Position numbers and translations under genes: made by a program. From Bacteroidota bacterium (GTDB lineage: Bacteria > Bacteroidota > Bacteroidia > Palsa-965): 39,067 bases of DNA. Location: contig JAAFIA010000046.1 of assembly GCA_013298545.1 (NCBI GenBank), forward strand, positions 1 through 39,067, written 5' to 3'. Below the pieces are notes generated by a model. The model was not told the origin of the DNA, made no database searches, and saw only the letters and a list, made by a program, of their open reading frames with translations. Shown one piece after another: positions 15,389 to 26,657 of this stretch. The number at the start of each line of letters is the position of its first letter. The first letter of the stretch is position 1.

Positions 15389-15952
15389 ATGAGCGACCAA
15401 ACACATACCAACGAGCAGGTGAAGAAATGGTACGTATTGCGTGTGGTGAACGGACAAGAGAAGAAGATTAAGCAATACATCGAAACCGAGATTACCCGTC
15501 TTGGCATGCAGGATTATGTTTCGCAAGTGCTGATTCCGATGGAGAAGGTGATCCAGATCCGTAACGGTAAAAAAATCAGCAAAGAGCGTAATATTTTCCC
15601 AGGCTATATCATGCTCGAAGGAATACTCGTGGGCGAAACACCTCACGTGCTCAAAAATATTACAGGCGTTATCGGATTTCTTGGTTCGAAATCTGGTGAG
15701 GCCGTTCCTTTGCGTCCAGCCGAAATCAACCGAATCCTCGGAAAAGTGGATGAGATGGCCGGAGCAGAAGAAACCATGCTCAACACATACGTTGTGGGCG
15801 AAACGGTTAAAGTCATTGACGGACCGTTCAATACCTTCTCAGGTGTGATCGAAGAGATCAACGAAGAGAAGAAGAAACTCAAAGTGATGGTCAAGATTTT
15901 TGGCCGCAAAACACCGCTTGAGTTGAATTACATGCAGGTTGAAAAAGAGTAA
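15389..15952 (+). CDS. nusG: Transcription termination/antitermination factor NusG
   Basis: The 187-residue product has an N-terminal NGN domain starting KKWYVLRVVNGQEKKIKQYIE, with FPGYIMLEG in the middle. A C-terminal KOW domain begins GETVKVIDGPFNTFSGVIEEIN and continues KVMVKIFGRKTPLELNYMQVEK. NusG binds RNA polymerase and links it to Rho or to the ribosome. It lies between secE and rplK. Confidence 0.96.
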   Translation: MSDQTHTNEQVKKWYVLRVVNGQEKKIKQYIETEITRLGMQDYVSQVLIPMEKVIQIRNGKKISKERNIFPGYIMLEGILVGETPHVLKNITGVIGFLGSKSGEAVPLRPAEINRILGKVDEMAGAEETMLNTYVVGETVKVIDGPFNTFSGVIEEINEEKKKLKVMVKIFGRKTPLELNYMQVEKE

Positions 15953-16023
15953 ACCTGCCCCGAAATCGCTGTTACGCGCTTCCAAACATAACAGAACAAT
16001 TCATTCGTTTAAATTAAACCACA

Positions 16024-16467
16024 ATGGCAAAAGAAGTAAGTGCACTGATTAAGCTCCAGATTAAAGGTGGCGCTGCCAACCCGTCTCCTCCAATTGGCCC
16101 AGCATTGGGTGCAAAAGGTGTGAACATCATGGAGTTTTGCAAGCAGTTCAATGCTCGCACTCAAGATCGTGCAGGCAAAGTGTTGCCAGTAATCATTACG
16201 GTGTATAATGATAAATCATTTGAATTTATCATCAAACACCCACCGGTTGCTATTCAACTCAAAGATGCCTCTAAAGTACAAACCGGTTCGGCTGAATCTA
16301 ACCGTAAGAAAGTTGGTTCAGTAACTTGGGAACAAGTACGCCAAATTGCAGAAGCCAAAATGCCCGATCTGAATTGCTTCACGATCGAGTCGGCTATGAG
16401 TATGGTTGCCGGTACAGCCCGTAGTATGGGTATCAACGTTACAGGAACAAGTCCTTTAACGAAGTAA
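16024..16467 (+). CDS. rplK: 50S ribosomal protein L11
   Basis: The 147-residue product starts [29 protein letters not shown], the hallmark of uL11, which binds the GTPase-associated centre of 23S rRNA. The C-terminal RNA-binding half ends [16 protein letters not shown]. rplA follows after 58 bp. Confidence 0.97.
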   Translation: MAKEVSALIKLQIKGGAANPSPPIGPALGAKGVNIMEFCKQFNARTQDRAGKVLPVIITVYNDKSFEFIIKHPPVAIQLKDASKVQTGSAESNRKKVGSVTWEQVRQIAEAKMPDLNCFTIESAMSMVAGTARSMGINVTGTSPLTK

Positions 16468-16482
16468 GTTTAACCTGACGGA

Positions 16483-16500
16483 GTTTCTTCAACGAGAAAC
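16483..16500 (+). other. Small hairpin between rplK and rplA
   Basis: GTTTCT and AGAAAC pair across a 6-nt loop, 25 bp before the rplA ATG. It may contribute to L1-mediated translational control known from other bacteria, but the stem is short and this is only suggestive. Confidence 0.35.
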
Positions 16501-16525
16501 GTTTGTACGTCATAACTTCAAATCA

Positions 16526-17218
16526 ATGCCAAAAATCGCAAAAAAGCGTAAGCAAGCACTTGCAGCGGTTGATCGCACCAAGGCGTATCCTTTATCGGAT
16601 GCCACAAAATTGGTTAAGCAGATCAGCACAACCAAGTTTGATGCTTCCGTTGACCTGAGCATTCGTCTCGGAGTCGATCCACGCAAAGCAAACCAAATGG
16701 TTCGTGGCACGGTTACCCTTCCACACGGAACAGGTAAAACCATGCGCGTATTGGTTATCTGTACACCAGACAAAGAAGCTGAGGCAAAAGAAGCCGGAGC
16801 CGATTTCGTTGGTTCAGATGAATTCATCAACAAAATCAAAGAAGGCTGGACTGATGTCGATGTAATCATCACTACACCAAGCATGATGGGTAAAGTTGGT
16901 GCATTGGGTAAAGTACTCGGACCTCGCGGTTTGATGCCAAACCCTAAGACTGGTACCGTAACCATGGACGTTGGCAAAGCAGTAAAAGATGCCAAAGGCG
17001 GTAAAATCGACTTTAAAGTTGATAAAGCCGGTATCATTCATGCTTCTGTAGGAAAAGTTTCTTTTGATGCAGACAAACTTGCTGAAAACGCAAACGAACT
17101 CTTACAGACCATCCTTAAGCTGAAGCCATCTTCTGCAAAAGGAGCTTATATGCGGAGTGTTTACATCTCTAGCACCATGAGCGCAAGTCTGCAGATCGAA
17201 ACCAAAACGCTTGCTTAA
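16526..17218 (+). CDS. rplA: 50S ribosomal protein L1
   Basis: The 230-residue product has family stretches [34 protein letters not shown], a [14 protein letters not shown] segment and an ending [16 protein letters not shown]1 forms the mobile stalk at the ribosomal E site. In other bacteria L1 also represses its own operon by binding mRNA. Confidence 0.97.
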   Translation: MPKIAKKRKQALAAVDRTKAYPLSDATKLVKQISTTKFDASVDLSIRLGVDPRKANQMVRGTVTLPHGTGKTMRVLVICTPDKEAEAKEAGADFVGSDEFINKIKEGWTDVDVIITTPSMMGKVGALGKVLGPRGLMPNPKTGTVTMDVGKAVKDAKGGKIDFKVDKAGIIHASVGKVSFDADKLAENANELLQTILKLKPSSAKGAYMRSVYISSTMSASLQIETKTLA

Positions 17219-17222
17219 TCTG

Positions 17223-17235
17223 ACGGGAATCCCGT
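17223..17235 (+). other. Small hairpin directly before rplJ
   Basis: ACGGG and CCCGT pair across a 3-nt loop, seven bases before the rplJ ATG, in a gap of only 24 bp. It could affect translation of L10. It is too small to match the full L10-L12 leader known from E. coli. Confidence 0.4.
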
Positions 17236-17242
17236 ATCGCAA

Positions 17243-17767
17243 ATGAAAAAAGAAGAAAAAACACAAATCATCGAGGATCTCGCCGGAATGCTCGCTTCTA
17301 GCAAGCACTTTTATTTGGCCGATACCTCTGAGTTGCCGTCTGCAAAGACAAGCGCACTCCGAAGAATGTGTTTTGATCGCCAGATCAAACTGATTGTTGT
17401 GAAGAACACCCTTCTTCAAAAAGCTATGGAACGTACAAACAACGAAGAGTTTAGTCCGTTGTATGTAGCTTTGAAGGGATCAACCTCAATCATGTTGAGC
17501 GAATCCAATTCGGCTCCTGCAAAACTCATTAAAGAGTTTCGCAAAACCAGCCCAAAACCGATTCTCAAAGCGGCCTTCGTTGAGTCTAGTGCCTATATCG
17601 GCGACGATCAGCTTGATGCACTCGCATCAATCAAATCGCGTGATGAACTCATCGGAGATATCATCGGCATGCTCCAAACACCTGCTCGCAATGTTATTTC
17701 TGCATTGCAATCAAGTGGCGGAAAAATTGCTGGTGTTGTCAAAACACTTTCAGAACGTCCAGAGTAA
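17243..17767 (+). CDS. rplJ: 50S ribosomal protein L10
   Basis: The 174-residue product begins KKEEKTQIIEDLAGMLASSKHFYLADTSEL and contains IKLIVVKNTLLQKAME, both typical of uL10. A helical C-terminal part binds the L7/L12 dimers of the stalk. The order rplK-rplA-rplJ-rplL is standard. Confidence 0.96.
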   Translation: MKKEEKTQIIEDLAGMLASSKHFYLADTSELPSAKTSALRRMCFDRQIKLIVVKNTLLQKAMERTNNEEFSPLYVALKGSTSIMLSESNSAPAKLIKEFRKTSPKPILKAAFVESSAYIGDDQLDALASIKSRDELIGDIIGMLQTPARNVISALQSSGGKIAGVVKTLSERPE

Positions 17768-17782
17768 TAGCTGGAGAACCAC

Positions 17783-17796
17783 TTCGCTTCGGCGAA
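17783..17796 (+). other. UUCG-tetraloop hairpin between rplJ and rplL
   Basis: A 5-bp stem TTCGC/GCGAA is closed by a TTCG tetraloop, one of the most stable RNA loops. It lies in the 85-bp rplJ-rplL gap. There is no T-run, so it is not a terminator. Confidence 0.5.
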
Positions 17797-17852
17797 ACCA
17801 ACCAACAAATCAACTAATTTAACCAAGTACAATTCCAAAAACCAATATCAAA

Positions 17853-18221
17853 ATGGCAGACGTTAAAGCCCTCGCTGAATCACTCGTAAACCTTACTGTT
17901 AAAGAAGTTAACGAGCTTGCAAAAATCTTGAAAGATGAGTATGGTATCGAGCCTGCAGCTGCTGCTGTAGCTGTTGCCGCTGCTCCTGCTGCTGCAGCTG
18001 CTGCTGAGAAAACATCTTTCGACGTTATCCTTAAGAGCGGTGGAGCCAACAAACTCCAAGCTGTTAAAGTTGTGAAAGAAGCTACTGGCCTCGGACTTAA
18101 AGAAGCAAAAGACCTCGTTGACGGTGCTCCAAAGCCTGTTAAAGAAGGTATCAGCAAAGAAGAAGCAGAAGCTCTCAAGAAGACTCTTGTTGAAGCTGGC
18201 GCTGAAGTTGAGATTAAGTAA
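17853..18221 (+). CDS. rplL: 50S ribosomal protein L7/L12
   Basis: The 122-residue product has an N-terminal dimerisation domain (about 1-32) and an Ala/Pro/Val-rich hinge (about 33-52). A C-terminal factor-binding domain (about 53-122) carries [34 protein letters not shown]. It recruits translational GTPases. A long hairpin separates it from rpoB. Confidence 0.97.
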   Translation: MADVKALAESLVNLTVKEVNELAKILKDEYGIEPAAAAVAVAAAPAAAAAAEKTSFDVILKSGGANKLQAVKVVKEATGLGLKEAKDLVDGAPKPVKEGISKEEAEALKKTLVEAGAEVEIK

Positions 18222-18246
18222 TTTCACTTTAGACCGAATTAGGTCC

Positions 18247-18298
18247 AGACCTGACCCCGTTCTGTTTCATTAACATTCGAAACAGAACGGGCAGGTCT
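18247..18298 (+). other. Long hairpin between rplL and rpoB
   Basis: Outer arms AGACCTG/CAGGTCT (7 bp) and inner arms CCCGTTCTGTTTC with GAAACAGAACGGG (13 bp) form a 20-bp stem. A 2-nt bulge (AC at 18254-18255) sits on the left, and the apex is a 10-nt loop. No T-run follows. E. coli has an attenuator and an RNase III site in the same intergenic position, so an analogous function is plausible. Confidence 0.75.
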
Positions 18299-18354
18299 TA
18301 ACCAGTTTGTTGTTGAATAGAGTTCTTGTATCACTTCACTTCCAATCCATTACC

Positions 18355-21300
18355 TTGGAAACGACCAAAAAGCAACAACGCATCCACTTTGCTAAAAGCA
18401 AAGCCCAGCTCGATTATCCAGATTTTCTGGACATCCAGCTCAAATCATTTCAGGATTTCTTCCAGCTGGAAACCACCAGCGAAAACCGCCAAGACGAAGG
18501 TCTGTTTAAGGTGTTCTCGGAAAACTTTCCAATCTCCGACGCCCGAAACAACTTCGTTCTCGAGTTTCTCGATTACTTTGTCGATCCTCCGCGTTACTCG
18601 ATCGACGAGTGTATTGAGCGCGGTTTGACTTACAGCGTTCCGCTGAAGGCTAAACTCAAACTCTACTGTACAGATCCCGAACACGAAGATTTTGAAACCA
18701 TCGTGCAGGATGTCTATTTGGGAACAATCCCTTACATGACTCCGCGCGCTACGTTCGTTATCAATGGCGCCGAACGCGTCATCGTGTCGCAATTGCACCG
18801 TTCGCCCGGCGTGTTCTTCGGACAAAGCCGTCACGCGAATGGTACGAAGCTGTATAGTGCTCGTGTGATTCCGTTTAAAGGCTCATGGATTGAGTTTGCA
18901 ACGGACATCAACAATGTGATGTATGCGTACATCGACCGTAAGAAAAAGCTTCCGGTAACTACGCTGCTTCGTGCTATCGGTTACGAAACCGACAAACACA
19001 TTCTCGAACTTTTCGGCCTCGCCGATGAAGTGAAAGTTAGCAAAGCAGCACTGAAAGCCGTTCTTGGCCGTCGTCTCGCTGCCCGCGTTCTCAAAACTTG
19101 GGTAGAAGACTTCGTTGACGAAGATACCGGCGAAGTTGTTTCGATCGAACGTAACGAGGTTCTCATCGACCGCGAAACAATCCTCGAAGCACGCCACATT
19201 GACGAAATTGTTGAAGCCAATGTCAAGTCTGTTATTCTTCACAAGGAAGAAGCAAACAACCTTGACTACGCTATCATTTACAATACACTCCAGAAAGATA
19301 CTTCCAACTCGGAGAAAGAAGCGGTAGAACATATCTATCGCCAATTGCGTAATGCCGAACCACCGGATGAAGAAACCGCGCGTGGCATTATCGACAAACT
19401 CTTCTTCTCTGACAAACGTTACGATCTTGGGGAAGTTGGCCGTTACCGCCTCAACCGCAAACTCGGTCAATCTACCTCTGAAGACGTTCGCGTTTTAACC
19501 AAGGAAGATATCATTCAGATCATCAAGTATCTGATCGAACTCATCAACTCAAAAGCCGATATCGACGATATCGACCACTTGAGTAACCGTCGTGTTCGTA
19601 CTGTTGGCGAACAGTTGTATTCACAATTCGGTGTTGGTCTTGCCCGTATGGCACGTACCATCCGCGAACGCATGAACGTTCGCGACAACGAGGTGTTTAC
19701 ACCGACTGATTTGATCAATGCGAAAACATTGTCGTCAGTTATCAATTCGTTCTTCGGAACAAACCAGCTTTCACAGTTTATGGACCAAACCAATCCGTTG
19801 GCAGAGATCACGCACAAGCGTCGTCTTTCCGCTCTCGGGCCAGGAGGTCTCTCTCGTGAACGCGCAGGTTTTGAGGTTCGTGACGTTCACTACACACACT
19901 ATGGTCGTCTTTGCACCATCGAAACACCTGAAGGACCAAACATTGGTTTGATTTCTTCGCTTTGTGTGTATGCGAAAATCAATAAGCTTGGATTTATCGA
20001 AACACCTTATGTTACTGTTCATGACGGTAAAGCCGATGTCGATAAACCCGTTATTTATTTGACCGCTGAAGAAGAGGATCAGAAAATCATTGCACAGGCC
20101 AATGCTGGTCTCGACGAAAAAGGACGTTTCAGCGATTTGCGTGTTAAAGCGCGCTTCGAAGGCGACTTCCCAGTTGTTGAGCCATCGCAGCTTGCCTTGA
20201 TGGACGTAGCTCCAAATCAGATCGCATCGATTGCGGCTTCGTTGATTCCGTTTTTGGAACACGATGACGCTAACCGTGCGCTTATGGGTTCAAACATGCA
20301 ACGTCAGGCTGTTCCACTTCTCCGTCCACAAGCTCCAATTGTTGGAACTGGTCTCGAAGGATTGATCGCTCGCGACTCACGCGTTTTGGTTCAAGCCGAA
20401 GGCGAGGGTGTGATCGAAACAGTTGACGCAAACGAAATCGTTGTTCGTTACAACCGTACCGAAAACGAACGTTTGGTAAGTTTTGATACCGATATTAAAT
20501 CATACCGCCTCACCAAGTTCCGCAAAACCAACCAAAGCACCAGCATCACGCTTCGCCCAATCGTTAAGAAAGGCGATAAAGTGAAAAAAGGACAAATCCT
20601 TTGCGAAGGTTATGCAACACGCGATGGTGAATTGGCACTTGGACGCAACTTGAAAGTAGCGTTCATGCCTTGGAAAGGGTATAACTTCGAGGATGCTATC
20701 GTGATCAGCGAGCGCGTTGTTCGTGATGATATTTTCACCTCGATTCATATTGATGAATATGTGATGGAAGTTCGCGATACCAAACGCGGTCTCGAAGAAC
20801 TCACAGCAGATATTCCAAACGTTTCGGAAGAAGCAACCAAAGACCTCGACGAAAACGGATTGATCCGTATTGGTGCTGAGGTTAAGGAAGGCGATATCCT
20901 CATTGGTAAAATCACACCAAAAGGCGAAACCGATCCTTCTCCTGAAGAAAAACTCTTGCGTGCTATCTTCGGCGATAAAGCTGGTGATGTTAAGGACGCT
21001 TCATTGAAAGTTCCGCCTTCTATCCGCGGTGTTGTTGTTGAGAAAAAATTGTTCTCACGCGCCATCAAAGACAAAAAAGCGAAACTCGAAGAGAAAGCTG
21101 TTATCGAGAAAATCGATAAAGAGCAACTCACCGATGAGGTTGCACTCAAAGCCCATGCAGTTGAAAAATTGTGGACTATCCTCAACGGAAAAACTTCAAC
21201 AGGTGTTCTCAACAACATCAAAGAAGAAGTCGTTTCTAAAGGAACCAAGTTCTCTCAAAAAGGCATCGAAAAACTAGATCTCGTTAACATCGACTCTGGT

Positions 21301-22164
21301 AAATGGACTGCCGATAAAGAGACAAACGATTTGGTGAAAATGGTTCTCCACAATTACCAAATTAAGTTCAATGAATTGAATGGCGAATACAAGCGCCGCA
21401 AATTTGCAATCCAAGTTGGTGATGAATTACCAGCAGGTATTGTTCAACTTGCGAAAGTCTATATTGCTAAGAAGCGTAAGCTTAAAGTTGGTGATAAGAT
21501 GGCTGGTCGCCACGGTAACAAAGGTATCGTTGCTCGTATTGTTCGCGATGAAGACATGCCGTTCCTCGAAGATGGAACACCGGTTGATATTGTACTCAAC
21601 CCACTTGGTGTACCTTCACGTATGAACCTTGGTCAGATTTACGAAACCGTATTGGCATGGGCCGGCGAAAAATTGGGATTGAAATTCTCTACTCCAATTT
21701 TCGATGGTGCTACCATTGACGAAATCAATTCATACACCGATCAAGCTGGTCTTCCGCGCTATGGCCGTACGTTCCTCCACGATGGTGGAACAGGTGAGCG
21801 CTTCGACCAACCAGCAACAGTAGGTATTATCTACATGTTGAAACTTGGTCACATGGTTGATGATAAAATGCACGCGCGTTCTATCGGACCATACTCACTC
21901 ATTACACAACAACCATTGGGCGGTAAAGCACAATTTGGTGGTCAGCGTTTTGGTGAGATGGAAGTATGGGCACTCGAAGCATTTGGTGCTGCGAATATCC
22001 TTCAGGAAATTCTCACCATTAAGTCAGACGACGTTACCGGACGTGCGAAAGCATACGAAGCGATCGTCAAGGGCGACAATATGCCGCCTGCCGGAATCCC
22101 AGAATCGTTCAACGTATTGTTGCACGAACTCCGTGGACTCGGCCTCAATGTATCGCTCGACTGA
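18355..22164 (+). CDS. rpoB: RNA polymerase subunit beta
   Basis: The product is about 1269 residues from TTG 18355; the frame also has TTG codons from 18307 and no ATG near the N-terminus. The family N-terminus begins shortly before QRIHFAKSK, so 18355 fits best. Landmarks: [16 protein letters not shown], the rifampicin-binding region [18 protein letters not shown] (about residues 470-490, residues as in sensitive enzymes), then [29 protein letters not shown] and [12 protein letters not shown]. The C-terminal segment is [20 protein letters not shown]. It is co-transcribed with rpoC, which starts 47 bp later. Confidence 0.95.
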   Translation: METTKKQQRIHFAKSKAQLDYPDFLDIQLKSFQDFFQLETTSENRQDEGLFKVFSENFPISDARNNFVLEFLDYFVDPPRYSIDECIERGLTYSVPLKAKLKLYCTDPEHEDFETIVQDVYLGTIPYMTPRATFVINGAERVIVSQLHRSPGVFFGQSRHANGTKLYSARVIPFKGSWIEFATDINNVMYAYIDRKKKLPVTTLLRAIGYETDKHILELFGLADEVKVSKAALKAVLGRRLAARVLKTWVEDFVDEDTGEVVSIERNEVLIDRETILEARHIDEIVEANVKSVILHKEEANNLDYAIIYNTLQKDTSNSEKEAVEHIYRQLRNAEPPDEETARGIIDKLFFSDKRYDLGEVGRYRLNRKLGQSTSEDVRVLTKEDIIQIIKYLIELINSKADIDDIDHLSNRRVRTVGEQLYSQFGVGLARMARTIRERMNVRDNEVFTPTDLINAKTLSSVINSFFGTNQLSQFMDQTNPLAEITHKRRLSALGPGGLSRERAGFEVRDVHYTHYGRLCTIETPEGPNIGLISSLCVYAKINKLGFIETPYVTVHDGKADVDKPVIYLTAEEEDQKIIAQANAGLDEKGRFSDLRVKARFEGDFPVVEPSQLALMDVAPNQIASIAASLIPFLEHDDANRALMGSNMQRQAVPLLRPQAPIVGTGLEGLIARDSRVLVQAEGEGVIETVDANEIVVRYNRTENERLVSFDTDIKSYRLTKFRKTNQSTSITLRPIVKKGDKVKKGQILCEGYATRDGELALGRNLKVAFMPWKGYNFEDAIVISERVVRDDIFTSIHIDEYVMEVRDTKRGLEELTADIPNVSEEATKDLDENGLIRIGAEVKEGDILIGKITPKGETDPSPEEKLLRAIFGDKAGDVKDASLKVPPSIRGVVVEKKLFSRAIKDKKAKLEEKAVIEKIDKEQLTDEVALKAHAVEKLWTILNGKTSTGVLNNIKEEVVSKGTKFSQKGIEKLDLVNIDSGKWTADKETNDLVKMVLHNYQIKFNELNGEYKRRKFAIQVGDELPAGIVQLAKVYIAKKRKLKVGDKMAGRHGNKGIVARIVRDEDMPFLEDGTPVDIVLNPLGVPSRMNLGQIYETVLAWAGEKLGLKFSTPIFDGATIDEINSYTDQAGLPRYGRTFLHDGGTGERFDQPATVGIIYMLKLGHMVDDKMHARSIGPYSLITQQPLGGKAQFGGQRFGEMEVWALEAFGAANILQEILTIKSDDVTGRAKAYEAIVKGDNMPPAGIPESFNVLLHELRGLGLNVSLD

Positions 22165-22211
22165 GTGGAAAAGAATTAACGTTCAAACGAATTTCAAACC
22201 GATACGCTACT

Positions 22212-25200
22212 ATGTCGTTCAGGAAAGAAACCAAGGTTAAAAGTAACTTCTCTGCTATCACAATCAGTTTGGCCTCACCCGAGTCCATCCTTGAGCGTTC
22301 AAGCGGCGAAGTACTCAAGCCTGAGACTATCAATTACCGCACTTACAAACCCGAGCGCGATGGCTTATTCTGCGAACGCATTTTCGGTCCTGTTAAGGAC
22401 TGGGAATGCCATTGCGGAAAGTACAAACGCATTCGCTACAAAGGCATTGTTTGCGACCGTTGCGGAGTTGAAGTAACCGAGAAAAAAGTACGTCGCGAAC
22501 GTATGGGCCACATCAGCCTTACCGTTCCTGTCGCGCACATCTGGTACTTCCGCTCATTGCCGAATAAAATCGGTTATTTGCTCGGTTTGCCAACCAAAAA
22601 GCTCGATATGATTATCTATTACGAGCGTTATGTGGTTGTCAATGCTGGTATCAAAGCAAAAGACGGAATCCAGCACATGGAATTCCTCACGGAAGAACAA
22701 TACCTGGAAATCCTCGAAACATTACCAAAAGAAAATCAACACCTCGAAGACAACGATCCAAACAAGTTCGTTGCTATGATGGGTGCTGATGCTCTTCAGG
22801 CATTGCTTGCACAGATCAATCTCGACGAATTGTCGTATGATCTGCGCCACAAAGCCAGCACCGAAACGTCGCAGCAACGTAAGAACGATGCCCTCAAGCG
22901 TCTTCAAGTTGTAGAAGCATTTCGTCAGGCCCGCAAAGTTGTAGAAAATCGCCCGGAATGGATGATTGTTCGCGTTGTTCCGGTTATTCCACCCGAACTT
23001 CGTCCACTCGTTCCACTGGATGGCGGACGTTTCGCAACTTCCGATCTCAACGACTTATACCGTCGTGTGATTATCCGCAACAACCGCCTCAAGCGTTTGA
23101 TCGAAATCAAAGCACCAGATGTCATTCTCCGCAACGAGAAACGTATGTTGCAAGAAGCTGTCGATTCATTGTTCGACAATTCCCGCAAATCAAATGCTGT
23201 TAAGACCGAATCAAATCGTGCCCTCAAATCACTCTCTGATTCACTCAAAGGCAAACAAGGCCGTTTCCGTCAGAACTTGCTCGGAAAACGTGTTGACTAT
23301 TCAGCGCGTTCGGTTATTGTCGTTGGACCAGAATTGAAATTGCACGAATGCGGTTTGCCAAAAGAAATGGCAGCCGAATTGTTCAAGCCGTTTATCATCC
23401 GTAAGCTCATCGAGCGCGGAATCGTGAAAACGGTAAAATCAGCAAAGAAAATTGTTGACCGCAAAGACGCTGTTGTTTGGGATATTCTCGAAAATGTATT
23501 GAAAGGACATCCTGTTCTCCTCAACCGCGCTCCAACACTTCACCGTTTAGGGATTCAATCATTCCAACCTAAACTCATCGAAGGAAAAGCGATTCAACTG
23601 CACCCGCTCGTTTGTACAGCGTTCAACGCTGACTTCGACGGTGACCAAATGGCGGTTCACGTTCCACTCGGACATGCCGCTATCTTGGAAGCACAATTGC
23701 TGATGCTTGCTTCGCACAATATTCTTAACCCTGCAAACGGTGCTCCTATTGCCGTTCCTTCTCAGGACATGGTACTTGGTCTGTATTACATGACCAAGGG
23801 CAGAAAAACGGATGCCGAGTTAACCATCAAAGGCGAAGGACTTCGTTTTTACTCAGCGCAAGAAGCAATTATTGCTTACAACGAAGGTCGTGTCGATCTT
23901 CATGCTTGGGTAAAAGTTCGTGTTCCAAATGCGCGCGAAAATGGTGAACTCGTTTCTAAAATTATTGATACAACACTTGGTCGTATTATCTTCAACCAAG
24001 TTGTACCAAAAGATGCGGGCTATATCAACGAATTGTTGACGAAGAAATCGTTGCGCGATATTATCGGTAACGTACTCAAAGAAACTGGAATGGCCGCTAC
24101 CTCTAAGTTCCTTGATGATATCAAAGAACTCGGATTTAAAATGGCGTTCCGTGGAGGTTTGTCGTTCAACTTGGGAGACATTATTGTTCCTGAGGAAAAA
24201 CCAAAACTCATTGCCGAAGCCAACGACCTCGTTGAAGAAGTGAAAGCCAACTACAACATGGGTTTCATTACCAACAACGAACGTTACAACCAGATCATCG
24301 ACATCTGGACACATACCAACTCACGCATTACCAAACGTGTATTGGATCAATTGACGAACGACCGTCAAGGATTCAACCCAGTTTACATGATGCTTGATTC
24401 TGGTGCTCGTGGTTCGAAAGAACAGATTAAACAGCTCGGCGGTATGCGTGGTTTGATGGCTAAACCATCAAAAGCAGGCAGCTCTGGCGGAGAAATTATC
24501 GAGAATCCGGTACTCTCCAACTTCAAAGAAGGTCTTTCAATTCTTGAATACTTTATTTCAACCCACGGTGCGCGTAAAGGTCTTGCCGATACCGCGCTCA
24601 AAACTGCCGACGCTGGTTATTTGACTCGTCGTCTCGTGGACGTTGCTCAAGACGTTATCATCACCGAACCAGATTGCGGAACACTCCGTGGTTTGATTGC
24701 GACAGCGCTCAAGAAAAACGAAGAAGTTGTTGAAAGCCTTTACGACCGCATCCTTGGACGTACAACCGTACATGATGTGTATGATCCACAATCTGGCGAT
24801 TTGATCATCAGTGCAGGTCAAGAAGTAACAGAAGAATTTGCTGGTCGCATCGAAAATTCAGCGATTGAATCGGTTGAAATTCGTTCAGTACTCACTTGCG
24901 AATCGAAACTTGGTGTTTGTGCCCGTTGCTACGGACGTAACCTTGCTACTGGCCGTATGGTTCAGAAAGGCGAAGCTGTTGGTGTTATTGCAGCACAATC
25001 TATTGGTGAGCCAGGAACACAGCTTACACTCCGTACCTTCCACGTTGGTGGCACTGCGTCAAGTATTGCTGCTGCTTCTAAACTCGAAGCGAAATACGAC
25101 GGTATTGTTGAAATTGAAGAATTGCGTACAGTAAAACGCAAAACCGAAAATGGATCATTCGATGTTGTTATCGGTCGTTCGGCTGAACTCCGCATCGTTG

Positions 25201-26501
25201 ATGCCAATACACAGATTGTTGTCATGACAGGTAACGTTCCTTACGGTTCACAGCTTTATGTGAAAAACGGAGAAAGCGTGAAGAAAGGTCAACTCATCTG
25301 CGATTGGGATCCATACAACGCCGTTATCGTTTCTGAATTCGGTGGTAAACTTTCGTTTGAACACATCGAAGAAGGTGTAACCTTCCGCGAAGAATCTGAC
25401 GAACAAACCGGCTTCAAAGAAAAAGTTATTACAGAAACAAAAGATAAGTCGAAGAACCCGTCTATTCGCATTGTGAATGGCGACGAAATTCTGAAGACCT
25501 ACAACATTCCGGTATCTGCGCACATCGTAGTTGATGATGACCAGAAAATTGAACCCGGTCGTATTCTCGTTAAAATTCCACGCGCTGTTGGTAAACAAGG
25601 TGATATCACCGGTGGTCTTCCACGCGTAACCGAATTGTTCGAGGCACGTAACCCGTCAAATCCGGCTGTTGTTTCTGAAATCGATGGTACGGTGTCGTTT
25701 GGTAAAATCAAACGTGGTAACCGTGAGGTGATTGTAGAATCACGCACAGGCGAACGTAAAACTTACCTCGTTGCGTTATCAAAACACATCCTTGTTCAAG
25801 AAAACGATTTCATCCGTGCTGGTGAATCACTTTCTGACGGTTCGATCAGCCCTGGAGATATTCTCTCCATCAAAGGTCCAACTGCTGTTCAGGAATACTT
25901 GGTCAACGAAGTGCAAGAAGTATATCGTTTGCAAGGTGTAAAAATCAACGACAAGCATTTCGAAACGATCGTTCGTCAGATGATGCGTAAAGTTGAAATC
26001 TCCGACCCAGGCGATACCATGTTCCTCGAAACACAATTGGTCAATAAAGCCGATTTCATGGAAGAAAACGACCGTCTTTTCGCGAAGAAAGTTGTGATCG
26101 ATCCAGGCGATTCGCCAAACATGAAAGCAGGTCAAATCATCTCTGCACGTAAACTTCGCGACGAAAACTCTTCGCTGAAACGTAAAGATTTGAAATTGGT
26201 TGAAGCCCGCGATGCCGTTACCGCTACTTCGCAACAAGTATTGCAAGGTATCACACGAGCATCGTTGCAAACAAACAGTTGGGTATCTGCTGCATCTTTC
26301 CAAGAAACAACCAAAGTCCTCAACGAGGCGGCTGTCAATGGAAAGCAAGATACCTTGCTCGGCCTCAAAGAAAACGTTATCGTTGGTCACCTCATTCCTG
26401 CTGGAACAGGTCTCCGCGATTACGAAAAATTGGTGGTTGGTTCGAAAGAAGAATTCGAACGTTTGCAAGCTGCGAAACGCGAAGCAATGGAAGAAGCGTA
26501 A
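22212..26501 (+). CDS. rpoC: RNA polymerase subunit beta'
   Basis: The 1429-residue product is of normal Bacteroidota length. The N-terminal zinc site [20 protein letters not shown] lies at about residues 66-85. The catalytic [12 protein letters not shown], whose three Asp bind magnesium, is near residues 471-482. A second zinc cluster, [14 protein letters not shown], is near residue 895. [15 protein letters not shown] marks the trigger-loop region. The rest is complete, with a C-terminus rich in Glu/Ala. A strong terminator follows the stop. Confidence 0.98.
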   Translation: MSFRKETKVKSNFSAITISLASPESILERSSGEVLKPETINYRTYKPERDGLFCERIFGPVKDWECHCGKYKRIRYKGIVCDRCGVEVTEKKVRRERMGHISLTVPVAHIWYFRSLPNKIGYLLGLPTKKLDMIIYYERYVVVNAGIKAKDGIQHMEFLTEEQYLEILETLPKENQHLEDNDPNKFVAMMGADALQALLAQINLDELSYDLRHKASTETSQQRKNDALKRLQVVEAFRQARKVVENRPEWMIVRVVPVIPPELRPLVPLDGGRFATSDLNDLYRRVIIRNNRLKRLIEIKAPDVILRNEKRMLQEAVDSLFDNSRKSNAVKTESNRALKSLSDSLKGKQGRFRQNLLGKRVDYSARSVIVVGPELKLHECGLPKEMAAELFKPFIIRKLIERGIVKTVKSAKKIVDRKDAVVWDILENVLKGHPVLLNRAPTLHRLGIQSFQPKLIEGKAIQLHPLVCTAFNADFDGDQMAVHVPLGHAAILEAQLLMLASHNILNPANGAPIAVPSQDMVLGLYYMTKGRKTDAELTIKGEGLRFYSAQEAIIAYNEGRVDLHAWVKVRVPNARENGELVSKIIDTTLGRIIFNQVVPKDAGYINELLTKKSLRDIIGNVLKETGMAATSKFLDDIKELGFKMAFRGGLSFNLGDIIVPEEKPKLIAEANDLVEEVKANYNMGFITNNERYNQIIDIWTHTNSRITKRVLDQLTNDRQGFNPVYMMLDSGARGSKEQIKQLGGMRGLMAKPSKAGSSGGEIIENPVLSNFKEGLSILEYFISTHGARKGLADTALKTADAGYLTRRLVDVAQDVIITEPDCGTLRGLIATALKKNEEVVESLYDRILGRTTVHDVYDPQSGDLIISAGQEVTEEFAGRIENSAIESVEIRSVLTCESKLGVCARCYGRNLATGRMVQKGEAVGVIAAQSIGEPGTQLTLRTFHVGGTASSIAAASKLEAKYDGIVEIEELRTVKRKTENGSFDVVIGRSAELRIVDANTQIVVMTGNVPYGSQLYVKNGESVKKGQLICDWDPYNAVIVSEFGGKLSFEHIEEGVTFREESDEQTGFKEKVITETKDKSKNPSIRIVNGDEILKTYNIPVSAHIVVDDDQKIEPGRILVKIPRAVGKQGDITGGLPRVTELFEARNPSNPAVVSEIDGTVSFGKIKRGNREVIVESRTGERKTYLVALSKHILVQENDFIRAGESLSDGSISPGDILSIKGPTAVQEYLVNEVQEVYRLQGVKINDKHFETIVRQMMRKVEISDPGDTMFLETQLVNKADFMEENDRLFAKKVVIDPGDSPNMKAGQIISARKLRDENSSLKRKDLKLVEARDAVTATSQQVLQGITRASLQTNSWVSAASFQETTKVLNEAAVNGKQDTLLGLKENVIVGHLIPAGTGLRDYEKLVVGSKEEFERLQAAKREAMEEA

Positions 26502-26522
26502 GCCATTCCCATTCTTTAATAC

Positions 26523-26562
26523 AAACAGAAACGCCTTCCCGAAACGGAAGGCGTTTCTGTTT
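26523..26562 (+). terminator. Intrinsic terminator after rpoC
   Basis: A 17-bp perfect stem (26523-26539 with 26546-26562) with a 6-nt loop ends in a T-rich 3' arm. It closes the ribosomal-protein/RNA-polymerase operon. Confidence 0.88.
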
Positions 26563-26638
26563 ATACACCGATTTATTCCATTTACCGACACATTTTTCTT
26601 CCCAGCCTCATTCAGGAAACGTTTACTATCAGCTTCCG

Positions 26639-26646
26639 TATATTTG
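26639..26646 (+). promoter_or_regulatory. Candidate -7 box before the histidine kinase gene
   Basis: TATATTTG is a full match to TAnnTTTG and lies 11 bp before the ATG. No good -33 element is seen at 19-21 bp. If used, the leader is very short. Confidence 0.4.
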
Positions 26647-26657
26647 ATCAATCAACG

